Origin: Sphingobacteriales bacterium
Lineage (GTDB): Bacteria; Bacteroidota; Bacteroidia; Chitinophagales; Chitinophagaceae
Direction: 5' to 3'
Length of the DNA: 64,000 nucleotides
NCBI GenBank assembly: GCA_023251235.1
Contig: JAHEZE010000001.1
Coordinates: 1-64,000 of the forward strand
In this document: in pieces, positions 44,266-54,601 of the stretch
Position numbering within the stretch: position 1 is the first letter of the stretch
How the letters are laid out: each line of letters opens with the position of its first letter
Made by a program: the position numbers and the translations under genes
Notes under the pieces: model-generated
The model's database searches: none
The model's input: the letters and a program-made list of their open reading frames with translations, nothing else
What the model was told of the DNA's origin: nothing

Positions 44266-45945
44266 TTAAATTCTCACAATTTTCCTGTTCCTGGTTTTCT
44301 TAATCTTTTCCAATTGAGCCTTTATTTTTTGCTCATTGTCTTTTACTTGCTGAAGAGTAATATCAGTGTCGGGTATTGAATTTGTTTTATTTTCTTTCAT
44401 CCAGGTTTCCAGCTTTCCAAGATTACCAAGAGTCAGGTCTACTACATGGTTGATGCTGTCCATTTTAATTTGAGCAAGTGAATTGATTAATTGATTATTT
44501 ACCTTATCCCAATTAATATTATTATAAGAAAGGCGTAATTGATTTTCTAAATTTTTCCAATCTACATTATTCAGTTCTTTCCTGTATTCATTTTTCAAAT
44601 TTGTTTTTTCTGCAGAATTGAATACCTCAGCATAGCTTTTCTCCAGCTCTTTCCATTCTTTTTCTTCCAGAATTTTTTTAGTTGCATCTAATGTTTGCTT
44701 TACTTTTTCTTCTTCATTTATGGGCAGTTCCGGAATAACAGGAGTCGTAAATCCAACATTATAAATAGCAGGAGCTGTTACCTCGTTTTGAAAATCCTGT
44801 TTATTATTTAATGTGGAGATAGCATTTCCGTCCTTGCTTTTTTTCTTGTTATCAGTAGCAGCAAACAATCCCGGATTATTTGTATTTGATTTTTGATTGT
44901 TTTTACTATTGAAATAATAGTAGGGGTTGATCTCATTATTGAAAGTAAAAATGTGAGTTGTGCGTTGTTGGGAACCAACAGAAAGAAAAATATTGATTAC
45001 AATTATAGAAAACATGGTTGCAAGTGAAAAAGCCAACTGCCTGAAAGAATATGGGTTTGTTTTGCGTATTCCAAGAATTGACTCGACCCTGTGCTGCAAA
45101 TCATGTTCTTTACCCGATGCAGCTATCATCATTTGATGATGTTGAAAAACTGTTTTCTCCAGTTGTAACAGCGCCGATGCATATTCATGTGGCTGATATT
45201 GGAATTGCACCACCATTTCATCACAGCTGTTTTCCCTTTCGCTTTCTATTCTTTTTACAAAAAGGCGGACAAAAGGATTGAAATATAAAATAGTTTTAAT
45301 AAAATTAATAATAAGATTAAAGAGGTAGTCAAACCTCCTGATATGGCTCAATTCATGAAGCAGGATTGCTTCGACCTGTTGTGTTGAAAGATTATTAATG
45401 GCGGCAAAAGGGATAAGGATGATGGGCTTTATAAAGCCGATCGTAACAGGAGTATCTATCAATTCAGAAAGCCAGATCTGTACGGGCCGGGATATACCCA
45501 TTCCGGCAGCCATATTTTTTACAAATATTCTCCAGTCAACATTTATTTTATTTAACCCTTTCTGACGTATTAATCGTACATATTTATAATTGCGGATAAA
45601 TTTCCATACAGGTATTGCCAGGATCAAGAGATAAAATACTGAAGCAACTGAAAGAGTTTTTTGTATAATATTCAAACGGGCAGTTTCACCAATCCAACCT
45701 GATAATGTATAAACTGAACCAAATTCTTTTTTAAAAAGAATGGAAGAAATGAAAGTGTAAATGAACCAGCCAAATCCTATAATAACTAACCAGGTAGCAA
45801 GCCCTGCTTTTTTACCGGCTTTTTTTGTTGGAAGAAAACTTAGAATAAGCTGGCAGACCACCCACAGCAATGCCATTTGCCAGAGACTATTTATAACGGC
45901 CCATCCTAATGCCTGTAAAAAATTTGATTGACTGATGGCATTCAT
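44266..45945 (-). CDS. M56 (BlaR1-like) metallopeptidase membrane protein
   Basis: This 559-residue protein has four N-terminal membrane helices (about 10-130) and the zinc peptidase motif HELSH (about residues 196-200, in AILLHELSHIRRFDYL), followed by a second Glu (NSCDEMVV). One more membrane helix near 310 leads to an exported C-terminal part (about 330-559) with Asn-rich linkers and repeated W-x-x-L helices (DWKNLENQL, NWDKVNNQL). Unlike BlaR1 it has no penicillin-binding sensor domain, so the signal is probably not a beta-lactam. It follows blaI by two bases. The family cleaves the partner repressor after sensing. Confidence 0.9.
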   Translation of the reverse strand: MNAISQSNFLQALGWAVINSLWQMALLWVVCQLILSFLPTKKAGKKAGLATWLVIIGFGWFIYTFISSILFKKEFGSVYTLSGWIGETARLNIIQKTLSVASVFYLLILAIPVWKFIRNYKYVRLIRQKGLNKINVDWRIFVKNMAAGMGISRPVQIWLSELIDTPVTIGFIKPIILIPFAAINNLSTQQVEAILLHELSHIRRFDYLFNLIINFIKTILYFNPFVRLFVKRIESERENSCDEMVVQFQYQPHEYASALLQLEKTVFQHHQMMIAASGKEHDLQHRVESILGIRKTNPYSFRQLAFSLATMFSIIVINIFLSVGSQQRTTHIFTFNNEINPYYYFNSKNNQKSNTNNPGLFAATDNKKKSKDGNAISTLNNKQDFQNEVTAPAIYNVGFTTPVIPELPINEEEKVKQTLDATKKILEEKEWKELEKSYAEVFNSAEKTNLKNEYRKELNNVDWKNLENQLRLSYNNINWDKVNNQLINSLAQIKMDSINHVVDLTLGNLGKLETWMKENKTNSIPDTDITLQQVKDNEQKIKAQLEKIKKTRNRKIVRI

Positions 45946-45947
45946 CT

Positions 45948-46331
45948 TTATTTGGTTTTTAGACTATTCAGTAATTGCTGAATTTTTTCTAATTCTTCCT
46001 GAGATGCTTTATGCTCTCCTAATGCCTGAATCACCAATTGGGTAGAAGAACCGCCAAACAGTGCATCAATCACTTTGTTTAAAAGGTGCTTCTGTGTTTT
46101 TTCTTTGTTCACGGCTGACTGGTACACATGGGTACGCATGCTGTCATCTCTTTTTACCAGGCCCTTTTCGTTCATTATCTGCATTAACTTAAGAGTGGTT
46201 GTATAACCGGCCTCTTTTGTTTTTGATAACTCTTCATGCACTTCACGAACTGTTGCCAGGCCTTTTGACCAAAGCACCTGTAATATTTCAAGTTCACTTT
46301 CTGTGGGCTTTATGTATTTGAGATTAGCCAT
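45948..46331 (-). CDS. BlaI/MecI-family transcriptional repressor
   Basis: This 127-residue winged-helix repressor has the opening PTESELEILQVLWSKGLATVREVHEEL, the recognition helix region TTLKLMQIMNEKGLVKRDDS and a C-terminal dimerisation part. BlaI proteins repress their own operon and are removed by M56 proteolysis. The M56 gene follows by two bases, so this is the usual repressor-protease sensor pair. A dyad ATACGA-N6-TCGTAT lies between the -33 and -7 positions of its promoter. Confidence 0.93.
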   Translation of the reverse strand: MANLKYIKPTESELEILQVLWSKGLATVREVHEELSKTKEAGYTTTLKLMQIMNEKGLVKRDDSMRTHVYQSAVNKEKTQKHLLNKVIDALFGGSSTQLVIQALGEHKASQEELEKIQQLLNSLKTK

Positions 46332-46349
46332 GATAAAATTTTTATGCCC

Positions 46350-46375
46350 CGAATATACGACTTAATTCGTATGAA
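46350..46375 (-). promoter_or_regulatory. blaI promoter overlapped by dyad operator
   Basis: On the minus strand TATATTCG (46357-46350) is one mismatch from TAnnTTTG and TTC (46375-46373) is the -33 position. The dyad ATACGA (46355-46360) and TCGTAT (46367-46372) lies between them and touches the -7 box. Binding there by BlaI would block polymerase. Confidence 0.6.
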
Positions 46376-46480
46376 CTATTTTGCTTAAGATTATTTAGTT
46401 TTTTTTAACAGGGGTTAACATTAAGACGGAGCAGGGGAGGAAAGGTTACCCTTCTTCAATAAATTTTAGGCAGCGAGGTA

Positions 46481-46515
46481 AAAAATAAGTCCCGATGTAG
46501 AAACAGCAGGACTTA
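46481..46515 (-). terminator. candidate terminator downstream of hppA
   Basis: AAGTCC (46487-46492) pairs with GGACTT (46509-46514). On the minus strand the hairpin is followed by ATTTTTT. It lies 28 bp past the hppA stop. The stem is short, so confidence is limited. Confidence 0.45.
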
Positions 46516-46542
46516 AGGAATGGTTCTGATTAGACTCTTAGG

Positions 46543-48807
46543 TTATTTTAAAACAGCGGTTTTAGTTAAGTTAGTATTGACTGCAACCTCATTTTTTTTT
46601 ATTTCAATTCTATTTTCTGTCTGTGGCTTGCTGGTATTATTTGCCTTTATCTGCGCCAGCGTCGGAGCGATAACCAAAGATACTATTGACATCAATTTAA
46701 TCAAAATATTCATTGATGGACCCGAAGTGTCCTTAAAAGGGTCACCAACTGTATCACCGGTCACTGATGCTTTGTGTGGTTCAGATTTCTTATAAAACAT
46801 CTCACCATTGATCTCAACACCTTTCTCGAAACTCTTTTTGGCATTATCCCATGCACCTCCGGCATTGTTCTGAAACATACCCAACAATACTCCACTGACC
46901 GTTGCTCCTGCTAAAAAACCGCCCAATGCTTCAGGGCCAAGAATAAATCCAATGATTATTGGAGAGAGGATGGCAATAGCGCCAGGCAACATCATTTTTT
47001 TTATAGATGCGTCAGTGGAAATAGCAACACATTTTTCATATTCAGGTTTGCCTGTACCTTCCATAATTCCAGGAATGGTTTTGAATTGTCTTCTTACTTC
47101 CTCTACCATCGCCATGGCTGCCTGACCTACTGCCTTGATGGCAAGAGAAGAAAAAATGTAGGGTATCATTCCACCCACAAATAAGGATGCCAGCACATCC
47201 GCTTTGTAGATATCAATGCCGCTGATTCCGGCTACTCCAACAAAAGCTGCAAACAAAGCAAGAGCTGTTAATGCAGCCGAGGCAATAGCAAATCCTTTAC
47301 CGGCCGCAGCCGTTGTGTTTCCAACTGCATCCAGCACATCAGTTTTTTCACGAACTTCTTTTGGCAGTTCACACATTTCAGCAATACCACCTGCATTATC
47401 AGCTATCGGACCAAAAGCATCTATTGCCAATTGCATGGCGGTAGTGGCCATCATTCCGGCAGCAGCAATAGATACACCATATAAACCTGCACATTTATAA
47501 GAACCCCATATACCAGTAGCCAGTACAAGAATGGGTAATAAGGTTGATTCCATTCCAACTGCCAGACCACCGATTACATTGGTGGCATGACCTGTTACTG
47601 ATTGACGAACAATAGTCATTACAGGACGTTTACCCATTGCAGTATAATACTCTGTAATAAGACTCATTAAAGTTCCTACAGTGAGGCCAACTAATATTGC
47701 TCCCATTACACCCCATTGTGTTATGGCAACAACACCTTCTTTTAATGTATTAGTTCCGGCAATAAAATCTCTTTGTAAGTATATAGGCACAACCGGCATT
47801 ACTACAAATACTAAAACAATCGATGCAATACCAGTTAAAATAATCGAACCCCAGTTACCCATATTCAATGCTCTTTGTACATTATCGGTATTGATACCGG
47901 CCGCATCACTTACACGAACGAACAAAGTGCCTACAATGGAAAATAAAATACCAATACCAGCAATCAGCATCGGCAAAAGAATAGGAGATAAGCCGCCCAT
48001 TCCATCATCCCCGGTAACAATAGTTTGTTGACCCAGCACAATGGTAGCAAGCACAGTGGCAACATAAGAACCAAAAAGGTCAGCACCCATTCCCGCTACA
48101 TCCCCTACATTGTCTCCTACATTATCAGCAATAGTTGCCGGGTTGCGTGGATCATCTTCAGGAATTCCGGCTTCTACTTTACCTACAAGGTCAGCCCCTA
48201 CATCAGCAGCTTTTGTATAAATACCGCCGCCTACACGGGCAAACAGAGCAATTGATTCGGCCCCCAGTGAAAAACCGGTAAGCACCTCCACAGCTTTCAG
48301 CATTTCCGCACCATTAACGGATGATCCATCGGGAACAAAAATCATTTTGAGTATAATAAATACCCCACTCAGTCCAAGTACAGCCAACCCACCAACACCC
48401 AATCCCATAACAGAGCCACCTGTAAAAGAAACCGACAAGGCTTTGCCAAGACTTGTACGTGCAGCCTGTGCAGTACGTACATTGGCTTTGGTAGCTACTT
48501 TCATGCCTATGAAACCGGCAGTAGCACTTAAAACGGCGCCTACAATAAAAGCTCCGGCAATCAGCCAGTGGCTATGCGGATTAGCCGATGCCATTATTGC
48601 CAGCAGTATCGCCACTATCACAACAAAGTATCCAAGAATTTTCCATTCGGCTTTTAAGAAAGCCATAGCGCCATCAGCAATATACTTGCTGATTTCTTTC
48701 ATCCTATTGTTGCCAGCATCCTGTTTACTTACCCAATTGAATTTTACCAGGGTGTAAAGCAAACCTATAACTCCCATCGCAGGTACGAGGTAGATCAATT
48801 TTTCCAT
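46543..48807 (-). CDS. hppA: membrane-bound pyrophosphatase, K+-stimulated type
   Basis: This 754-residue ion-pumping pyrophosphatase has about 16 membrane helices. The catalytic motif [11 protein letters not shown] (about residue 205) and the conserved [21 protein letters not shown] loop mark the PPi/Mg site. In [10 protein letters not shown] the Ala at the K+-specificity position (Lys in K+-independent enzymes) points to the K+-dependent subfamily, which includes both Na+ and H+ pumps. Beyond the usual end it carries about 40 extra hydrophilic, Asn/Lys-rich residues ([20 protein letters not shown] and on). It recovers energy from PPi made in biosynthesis. It is preceded by a TATCTTTG box at 48868-48861. 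Confidence 0.94.
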   Translation of the reverse strand: MEKLIYLVPAMGVIGLLYTLVKFNWVSKQDAGNNRMKEISKYIADGAMAFLKAEWKILGYFVVIVAILLAIMASANPHSHWLIAGAFIVGAVLSATAGFIGMKVATKANVRTAQAARTSLGKALSVSFTGGSVMGLGVGGLAVLGLSGVFIILKMIFVPDGSSVNGAEMLKAVEVLTGFSLGAESIALFARVGGGIYTKAADVGADLVGKVEAGIPEDDPRNPATIADNVGDNVGDVAGMGADLFGSYVATVLATIVLGQQTIVTGDDGMGGLSPILLPMLIAGIGILFSIVGTLFVRVSDAAGINTDNVQRALNMGNWGSIILTGIASIVLVFVVMPVVPIYLQRDFIAGTNTLKEGVVAITQWGVMGAILVGLTVGTLMSLITEYYTAMGKRPVMTIVRQSVTGHATNVIGGLAVGMESTLLPILVLATGIWGSYKCAGLYGVSIAAAGMMATTAMQLAIDAFGPIADNAGGIAEMCELPKEVREKTDVLDAVGNTTAAAGKGFAIASAALTALALFAAFVGVAGISGIDIYKADVLASLFVGGMIPYIFSSLAIKAVGQAAMAMVEEVRRQFKTIPGIMEGTGKPEYEKCVAISTDASIKKMMLPGAIAILSPIIIGFILGPEALGGFLAGATVSGVLLGMFQNNAGGAWDNAKKSFEKGVEINGEMFYKKSEPHKASVTGDTVGDPFKDTSGPSMNILIKLMSIVSLVIAPTLAQIKANNTSKPQTENRIEIKKNEVAVNTNLTKTAVLK

Positions 48808-48860
48808 AACGTTGATTCTTAGTCCGAATTTAAAGTCTGAAGCCCTTCTTCGGAGGCGGG

Positions 48861-48868
48861 CAAAGATA
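48861..48868 (-). promoter_or_regulatory. -7 box of hppA promoter
   Basis: TATCTTTG on the minus strand exactly matches the Bacteroidota TAnnTTTG element and lies about 54 bp before the hppA ATG. No clear -33 TTG was seen. The remaining intergenic DNA to 49061 holds the divergent start of the oxidoreductase gene. Confidence 0.55.
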
Positions 48869-49061
48869 GGGGAGAAAGGGATATTTTGAAATTAGGAATT
48901 AAGAATTAATAATTGTGGTTACCGGCTTTAAAGCCCTGATTTAATAACCCTTTTAGAGTTTATCCCGAAACTGTTTCAATCTGATTTTAGTTATTCTTGT
49001 CGCTATTCAGTAAAAAAAGAATAACATAATCTTTCACTAACTTTTCAGTTCAAATTATTTT

Positions 49062-50393
49062 ATGCAACGAAGAAAATTTATTTATAATACCAGCTCTGCA
49101 GCGGCAGGAATTATATTGGCAAATTCATTATCATCAAAAATTACTTTTACGAGAAAACAAAGGATTGCCATGGTTGGTACAGGTGACCGCGGATCAGGCA
49201 TGTGGGGAACTCCTGTCTTGAAAGAATTTGGTGAGCAAGTTGAATTTGTAGGGCTCTGTGATATAAATCCAGGCAGAGTGGAGACAGTAAAAAAAATTCT
49301 TGGAGTAAGCTGTCCTGTTTATACCGACTTTGATAAAATGATGAAAGAAACGAAACCAGAACGTCTGATAGTTACGAGTGTAGACGGAACACATCATGAA
49401 TTCATCATCAAAGGAATGGAATATGGCGCCGAAATAATTTCTGAAAAGCCCATGACAATTGATGAACAAAAATGCCAGGCTATTCTGGATGCAGAAAAAA
49501 GGACAGGTAAAAAATTGATTGTAACATTTAATTACCGTTATTCACCGCACCGGCAAAAAATTTATGAACTGCTGCGTAATGATGCAATTGGAAAAATTAC
49601 GGCTGTGGATTTTCATTGGTACCTTGATGTGTATCATGGTGCAGATTATTTCCGTCGCTGGCACCGCTTAAGAAAAAACAGCGGGTCATTACTGGTGCAT
49701 AAAGCTTCTCATCATTTTGATTTGCTCAACTGGTGGATTGACTCCGACCCTGAAGAAGTCTTTGGTTATGGAGCTCTTGATTTTTATGGAAAAAATAATT
49801 CATTTCGTCATACTGATTGCAGAAGCTGTCCCTATAAAAAGGATTGTAAATTTTATTTTGATATAACAAAAAATCAACACTATGTAAACCTGTATGTAAA
49901 TAACCAGCAATATGATGGATACCTACGTGATGGTTGTGTGTGGCGGGAAGACATTGACATCTTTGATAAAATGGCCGTGCAGATAAAATATGCAAACAAA
50001 GTGCAGGTCAGTTATTCACTTACAGCATATTCACCATACGAAGGTTACCGCATAGCATTCAATGGCAGCAAAGGAAGATTGGAAGCATGGATAAAAGAAC
50101 GGCAACCCTGGCAGGAAGATCATTTTGATGAAATTCATATCACCACCAATTTTGGCAAACGTGAAATCATCCGCATCGATAATTCCGAAGATGGACATGG
50201 TGGTGGTGATGCCCGTTTGCGCAAACAGGTCTTTACTCCCGGCGATGATCCCTGGCATCAGTCTGCGGGCAGTAGAGACGGAGCCATGTCCTGTCTTATT
50301 GGTATTGCAGCCAGAAACAGTATTGATACCGGCAAACCAGTGAAGATTGGAGATTTGACTTCATTAAAGCCGATGGCGAAAAGAACAGGATAA
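49062..50393 (+). CDS. Gfo/Idh/MocA-family oxidoreductase with Tat-type leader
   Basis: This 443-residue protein has a twin-arginine-type leader (QRRKFIYNTSSAAAGIIL), an N-terminal Rossmann domain (IAMVGTGDRGSG, LCDINPGR, SEKPMTID near residue 128) and a C-terminal alpha/beta domain. A cluster CRSCPYKKDC at about residues 252-261 resembles the metal-binding-like Cys motifs found in some members. The family transfers hydride between NAD(P) and sugars, inositols or their oxidised forms; the Tat leader implies cofactor loading in the cytosol before export. The substrate is unknown. It is divergent from hppA; the convergent nnr gene ends 27 bp downstream. Confidence 0.9.
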   Translation: MQRRKFIYNTSSAAAGIILANSLSSKITFTRKQRIAMVGTGDRGSGMWGTPVLKEFGEQVEFVGLCDINPGRVETVKKILGVSCPVYTDFDKMMKETKPERLIVTSVDGTHHEFIIKGMEYGAEIISEKPMTIDEQKCQAILDAEKRTGKKLIVTFNYRYSPHRQKIYELLRNDAIGKITAVDFHWYLDVYHGADYFRRWHRLRKNSGSLLVHKASHHFDLLNWWIDSDPEEVFGYGALDFYGKNNSFRHTDCRSCPYKKDCKFYFDITKNQHYVNLYVNNQQYDGYLRDGCVWREDIDIFDKMAVQIKYANKVQVSYSLTAYSPYEGYRIAFNGSKGRLEAWIKERQPWQEDHFDEIHITTNFGKREIIRIDNSEDGHGGGDARLRKQVFTPGDDPWHQSAGSRDGAMSCLIGIAARNSIDTGKPVKIGDLTSLKPMAKRTG

Positions 50394-50420
50394 AAAATCA
50401 CGTTGTTGTTTGTAAGTTTT

Positions 50421-51944
50421 TCAGGTATTCATCCTGACCAAACTAATAAAACTTTTAAAAGCTTCGCCCAGGCATTCAGTAATATCTCCGGCAATCATTG
50501 CTTCCTGCGAGAATTTATCAGCAGCAATATCTCCTGCCAATCCATGAAGGTAAATACCGAGAACAGCAGACTGTTCAGAAGAATATCCTTGTGCAAGTAA
50601 ACCGGTAAGTATGCCTGTTAAAACATCTCCACTACCTGCAGTAGCCATGCCTGCATTGCCGGTGCTATTAAAAAATCCTTTTCCGGAAGGAGTCGCAATA
50701 AAAGTGTGATGCCCTTTTAAAACAATAAAACAATTCAGCAACTTAGCCTTGATTAAAGCTTTTTCTATTCTATTAAAATCATTGCTGCTTTCTCCAAACA
50801 ATCTATCAAATTCTTTCGGATGTGGTGTAAGAATAGAACCCGGTGGGAGAGAGGGCAATTTCTTTTCCATGGCCAAATTATTTAAAGCATCTGCATCTAT
50901 CACTACAGGTTTTTTATAAGATGACAACAATTTCTTTATGGCAACTCTTGTTTCTGATGCTGTGCCCATACCGGGGCCGATGCCAAGGGCATCAAACTTT
51001 GAAATCTCTTTTTCGATTTTTGAAATAAAGGAGGAATGGATATCCGTCATCACCATTGCTTCCGGCAATGATGTTTGTAAAATATTATAACCACATTTCG
51101 GAATATGACAGCTGACTAAACCAGTGCCACTTCGCAAACAGGCTTTAGCAGAAAGAACTGCTGCCCCCATTTTGCCATAACTTCCGGCTATCATCAAGGC
51201 ATGTCCAAAATTTCCTTTGTGTGCAAATCGGTTACGTGGCTGATAAATATTTCTAACAAAAGCTTCATCAATCAATTCATATTTTGTTTTTAATGTTTGT
51301 AAAAATATTGGATCAAGACCAATATCCAGAACATGAACTTCTCCAACATATTCTGAATTTTCTGCGACAAGAAAAGCCGGTTTACAGCACTGAAAGCTTA
51401 ATGTATGCATTGCTTTTATAACAGAGTTTCCTTTTGAATTTTGTTCAACCGACAATCCACTGGGAATGTCAATTGCAATAATCTCAGAGCCGCTATTATT
51501 GATATGCTCTACCAGTTTAGCAGTAATTCCCTCCAGGGGTCTTGTTAATCCTGAACCAAACAATGCATCAATGACGATTTCATTTTTTGGAAGCTCATGA
51601 AAATTATTTTCATCCTGTATATAATGAATATCAATAGATGGATACTGGTGCATTCTTGCGAGATTTGTTTGAAAATCGCTTGTCCCCGGATGACCAAATT
51701 CAAGAATATAAACGGTGAGTGAACAATTTCTTTCGGCTAGCATTCTGGCAATGGCAAGACCATCACCACCATTATTTCCTTTGCCGCAAAAAATGGAAAA
51801 ATGATGAACGAAATATCCGTTAGCATCCAGCCAGTCAAAACATTTACCGGCTGCTCTGTCCATCAGGTTAATAGAAGTGATCGGCTCATTAGCGATCGTA
51901 TATTGATCCCATTGCCTGATTTGTTCTGCGGAAAGGATTTTCAT
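50421..51944 (-). CDS. nnr: bifunctional NAD(P)H-hydrate epimerase/dehydratase
   Basis: This repairs damaged NAD(P)HX. The 507-residue product fuses the YjeF N-terminal epimerase domain (about 1-210; MKILSAEQIRQWDQYT, FCGKGNNGGDGLAIAR) with the ribokinase-like ADP/ATP-dependent dehydratase domain (about 225-505; GSYGKMGAAVLSAKACLRSG, GIGPGMGTASET, ILTPHPKEFDRLF, TGNAGMATAGSGDVLTGI with the catalytic Asp). Both active sites look intact. It is a cytosolic housekeeping enzyme. It follows the serine hydrolase gene on the same strand by 49 bp. Confidence 0.95.
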   Translation of the reverse strand: MKILSAEQIRQWDQYTIANEPITSINLMDRAAGKCFDWLDANGYFVHHFSIFCGKGNNGGDGLAIARMLAERNCSLTVYILEFGHPGTSDFQTNLARMHQYPSIDIHYIQDENNFHELPKNEIVIDALFGSGLTRPLEGITAKLVEHINNSGSEIIAIDIPSGLSVEQNSKGNSVIKAMHTLSFQCCKPAFLVAENSEYVGEVHVLDIGLDPIFLQTLKTKYELIDEAFVRNIYQPRNRFAHKGNFGHALMIAGSYGKMGAAVLSAKACLRSGTGLVSCHIPKCGYNILQTSLPEAMVMTDIHSSFISKIEKEISKFDALGIGPGMGTASETRVAIKKLLSSYKKPVVIDADALNNLAMEKKLPSLPPGSILTPHPKEFDRLFGESSNDFNRIEKALIKAKLLNCFIVLKGHHTFIATPSGKGFFNSTGNAGMATAGSGDVLTGILTGLLAQGYSSEQSAVLGIYLHGLAGDIAADKFSQEAMIAGDITECLGEAFKSFISLVRMNT

Positions 51945-51993
51945 GATACCCTAAAGTTGAGAAACAATTATCATAAAAGAAATGATTGGCAGA

Positions 51994-53307
51994 TTACTTT
52001 TTTACTTTTCCCTGTTTTGAGAAAGTTTTATATGATTTCTGGTTCCTGGCGGGATTTTTTTTCTGTTCTATCAGTGTTTCTTGTTCGTCATCTTCTATGT
52101 CAGATTCGGGAAAATAATTTCCAAAAAGATTATAAGCAGCATAAGCTGTGTTGTAAATGCTGCGGGTAAATTTATTTCCAAGAATAATAATAGTTACTTT
52201 TTCGTCAGTGAGCCGGGAAAAAGCCGCATTAAAACCATGCCATCTTCCAAAGTGAAAAATTACTTTCTTGCCGGTTGGGGTTATTGTAAGATGAAACCCC
52301 AGCCCATAATTATGAAATGCAGGCAATGAATTTTTTGAATGAAAGATGGAGGGTGTAAAAGCGGAATCCTCCCATCGTTTATTAATAATCTGGTCGGTAT
52401 ATAATGCCTGATCCCATTTCAATAAATCTCTTGGTGTAGTATAAATATTTTTATCACCATAAGTCATTTCAAGAAAATCATTTGGCCATAATGAGCTGTT
52501 ATAGTTATACGAAGGAGTGGATCTGGCAGAATCGCCTGCAGTAAAAACAAAAGTATGATCCATGTGCAGCGGGACAAAATATTTTGACTTCATATAAACC
52601 GGGTAAGGCATGCCGGTAATTTTTTCAATGATGAGTGCCAACAGAACAAAATTGGTATTACAATAATTAAATCCTGAACCTGCTGAAAAAACAGGGGGTG
52701 GTTTTAAACTATCAAGAAGATTCAATACATCTTTATTGGTTACATATTTATGCTGATCCCATTCACTTGCCGGGATAAAATAAATATAGTTTGGGAGTCC
52801 GCTGTGGTGATTCAATAACATTTTAACCGTTATTCCTGAGTAAGGAATTTCCGGAAAAAATTTATTTAAGGAATCATTCAACGATAACTTATTTTCCTGC
52901 ACCAGGCGCAGGACGGCAACGCTTGTAAATGGTTTACTTGTTGAGGCAATATGAAAAGAAGTACTATCAGTTATTGGTTCAGTTTTCCCCAGATGAATAT
53001 TACCCTTATAATTTTCATAGAGAATATTACCGGCTTTTGCCACCAGAATTCCACCATTAAAATGATCGGTCAGTAGCATTGAGTCGAAATATTCAAGCAA
53101 TATTTCATGGTAGTGATTGAGTTCTTCTTTGCTGATTGGAATTGTGGCAGGAGCAACATATTCCAGGGAATCATTTGCAGGTTTCTTTTTTATCGTGAAC
53201 ATATCACAGCCGCAAACAATCGTCAGTATGGCAATAACGAACAGATATTTTCTCAATAAAAACAATTTAAACAAAAGTAGTAGTGTGAAGTTATGATTGA
53301 CATTCAA
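51994..53307 (-). CDS. beta-lactamase-family serine hydrolase lipoprotein
   Basis: This 437-residue lipoprotein (lipobox VCGC near residue 33) has the serine beta-lactamase/DD-peptidase (class C-like) fold: the STSK motif (S-x-x-K, about residue 121), YCNTNF for the Y-x-N motif (about 215), and a C-terminal VIFHFGRWHGF in the KTG-like strand region (HFGRWHG). Such proteins act as DD-peptidases, esterases or D-amino-acid amidases. The N-terminus is unusually hydrophobic before the signal. The C-terminal tail (about 405-437) is highly charged, ending in KQGKVKK. It is divergent from serA by 55 bp. Confidence 0.9.
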   Translation of the reverse strand: MNVNHNFTLLLLFKLFLLRKYLFVIAILTIVCGCDMFTIKKKPANDSLEYVAPATIPISKEELNHYHEILLEYFDSMLLTDHFNGGILVAKAGNILYENYKGNIHLGKTEPITDSTSFHIASTSKPFTSVAVLRLVQENKLSLNDSLNKFFPEIPYSGITVKMLLNHHSGLPNYIYFIPASEWDQHKYVTNKDVLNLLDSLKPPPVFSAGSGFNYCNTNFVLLALIIEKITGMPYPVYMKSKYFVPLHMDHTFVFTAGDSARSTPSYNYNSSLWPNDFLEMTYGDKNIYTTPRDLLKWDQALYTDQIINKRWEDSAFTPSIFHSKNSLPAFHNYGLGFHLTITPTGKKVIFHFGRWHGFNAAFSRLTDEKVTIIILGNKFTRSIYNTAYAAYNLFGNYFPESDIEDDEQETLIEQKKNPARNQKSYKTFSKQGKVKK

Positions 53308-53347
53308 CTTTTCCCCACACGTTAATTAGTCTTCGTTCTGTCTGAGT

Positions 53348-53355
53348 TATATTTG
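53348..53355 (+). promoter_or_regulatory. -7 box of first serA promoter
   Basis: TATATTTG lies 7 bp before the ATG at 53363, an exact TAnnTTTG match. The same octamer precedes the second serA copy at the same kind of distance. Confidence 0.6.
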
Positions 53356-53362
53356 CCACTAT

Positions 53363-54601
53363 ATGACAGCCGCTAACCCCACCAGCTATCCCAAGGAAAA
53401 AATCAGGATTCTCTTTCTGGAAAATATCAGCGACAGGGCAGTAAAAAATTTTCGCAGCCATGGTTATACAAAAGTAGATAAGATCAATAAAGCTCTTTCA
53501 GAAGAAGAGCTGATAAAGGAAATTAAAGACGTACATATTCTTGGCATCAGGTCAAAAACACAGATCACAAAAAATATTCTGGATGCTGCAAAAAAATTGC
53601 AGGCTATTGGTTGTTTTTGCATTGGAGTCAACCAGGTGGATCTGAAAGCTGCAAGAAAAAATGGAGTGGTTGTTTTCAATGCTCCGTATTCAAATACACG
53701 TTCTGTAGCAGAGTTGGTGATCTGTTTATCTATTTTGCTTATCCGCCGCATTCCTGATAAAAACAAAGCTGCTCATGGAGGCATTTGGATGAAAGAAGCG
53801 AAAAACAGTTTTGAATTGAGGGGAAAAACGATGGGCATCATTGGCTATGGAAATATCGGCAGCCAGGTAAGTGTTTTGGCTGAAGCTTTGGGAATGAAAG
53901 TTATTTTTTATGATGTTGAAACGAAATTGCCTTTGGGTAATGCTGAAGATGCAAAGTCATTAAAAGAATTGCTGAGTCGTTCTGATGTGGTGACGCTGCA
54001 TATACCGGAAACATCCCATACAAAAAATATTATCAATAAAAATAACCTGAGGTATTTTAAACAAGGAGCCATCCTGATAAATTATGCCAGGGGAGAAGTA
54101 GTGGACCTGGAAGCCTTGCGTAAATCAATTCTCGATGGCCAGATCGGCGGTGCGGCGATTGATGTTTTTCCATGGGAGCCGGAAAAAAATGGCGACAGAT
54201 TTGAAACTCCTCTGCAGAATTTACCTAATGTAATTCTTACACCCCATATCGGTGGCTCTACCGAAGAAGCACAACAAAATATTGGAGAAGATGTAAGTAT
54301 AAAACTTTTTAATTTTTTGGAAAAAGGAATCACATTCGGTTCGCATACCGTACCGGCCCTGGCTTTGCCGCCGCAGGAAGGCAGCCACCGCATTTTGCAT
54401 ATACACAATAATGTGCCGGGAGTTCTTTCTGAAATCAATACAGGACTTTCGCAAAAAAATATCAATATTCTCAGCCAGTACCTGAAGACAAATGATGATA
54501 TCGGTTATGTGGTGCTTGATGTGGACCGGCAGCTTTCATCAACTGCTTTCCAACTGCTAAAAGAAGTGAAGCAGACGATTAAGGTGAGGATGCTGTATTG
54601 A
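53363..54601 (+). CDS. serA: D-3-phosphoglycerate dehydrogenase, copy 1
   Basis: This performs the first step of serine synthesis, oxidising 3-phosphoglycerate with NAD+. The 412-residue product resembles the E. coli SerA type: IGCFCIGVNQVDL, GIIGYGNIGSQ for NAD binding, INYARGEVVD with the catalytic Arg, DVFPWEP with the Glu, LTPHIGGSTEEAQ with the His, and a C-terminal ACT domain (about 335-412; LHIHNNVPGVLSEIN, YVVLDVD) for serine feedback. It is about three-quarters identical by eye to the next gene, a tandem duplicate. Compared with copy 2 it keeps the E. coli-like Ile in FCIGVNQ. Confidence 0.92.
   Translation: MTAANPTSYPKEKIRILFLENISDRAVKNFRSHGYTKVDKINKALSEEELIKEIKDVHILGIRSKTQITKNILDAAKKLQAIGCFCIGVNQVDLKAARKNGVVVFNAPYSNTRSVAELVICLSILLIRRIPDKNKAAHGGIWMKEAKNSFELRGKTMGIIGYGNIGSQVSVLAEALGMKVIFYDVETKLPLGNAEDAKSLKELLSRSDVVTLHIPETSHTKNIINKNNLRYFKQGAILINYARGEVVDLEALRKSILDGQIGGAAIDVFPWEPEKNGDRFETPLQNLPNVILTPHIGGSTEEAQQNIGEDVSIKLFNFLEKGITFGSHTVPALALPPQEGSHRILHIHNNVPGVLSEINTGLSQKNINILSQYLKTNDDIGYVVLDVDRQLSSTAFQLLKEVKQTIKVRMLY

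Noticed and set aside
48347-48757. 136-residue plus-strand frame opposite hppA
   Set aside because: Proline/alanine-rich composition typical of the antisense of membrane helices; the hppA frame is conserved throughout.
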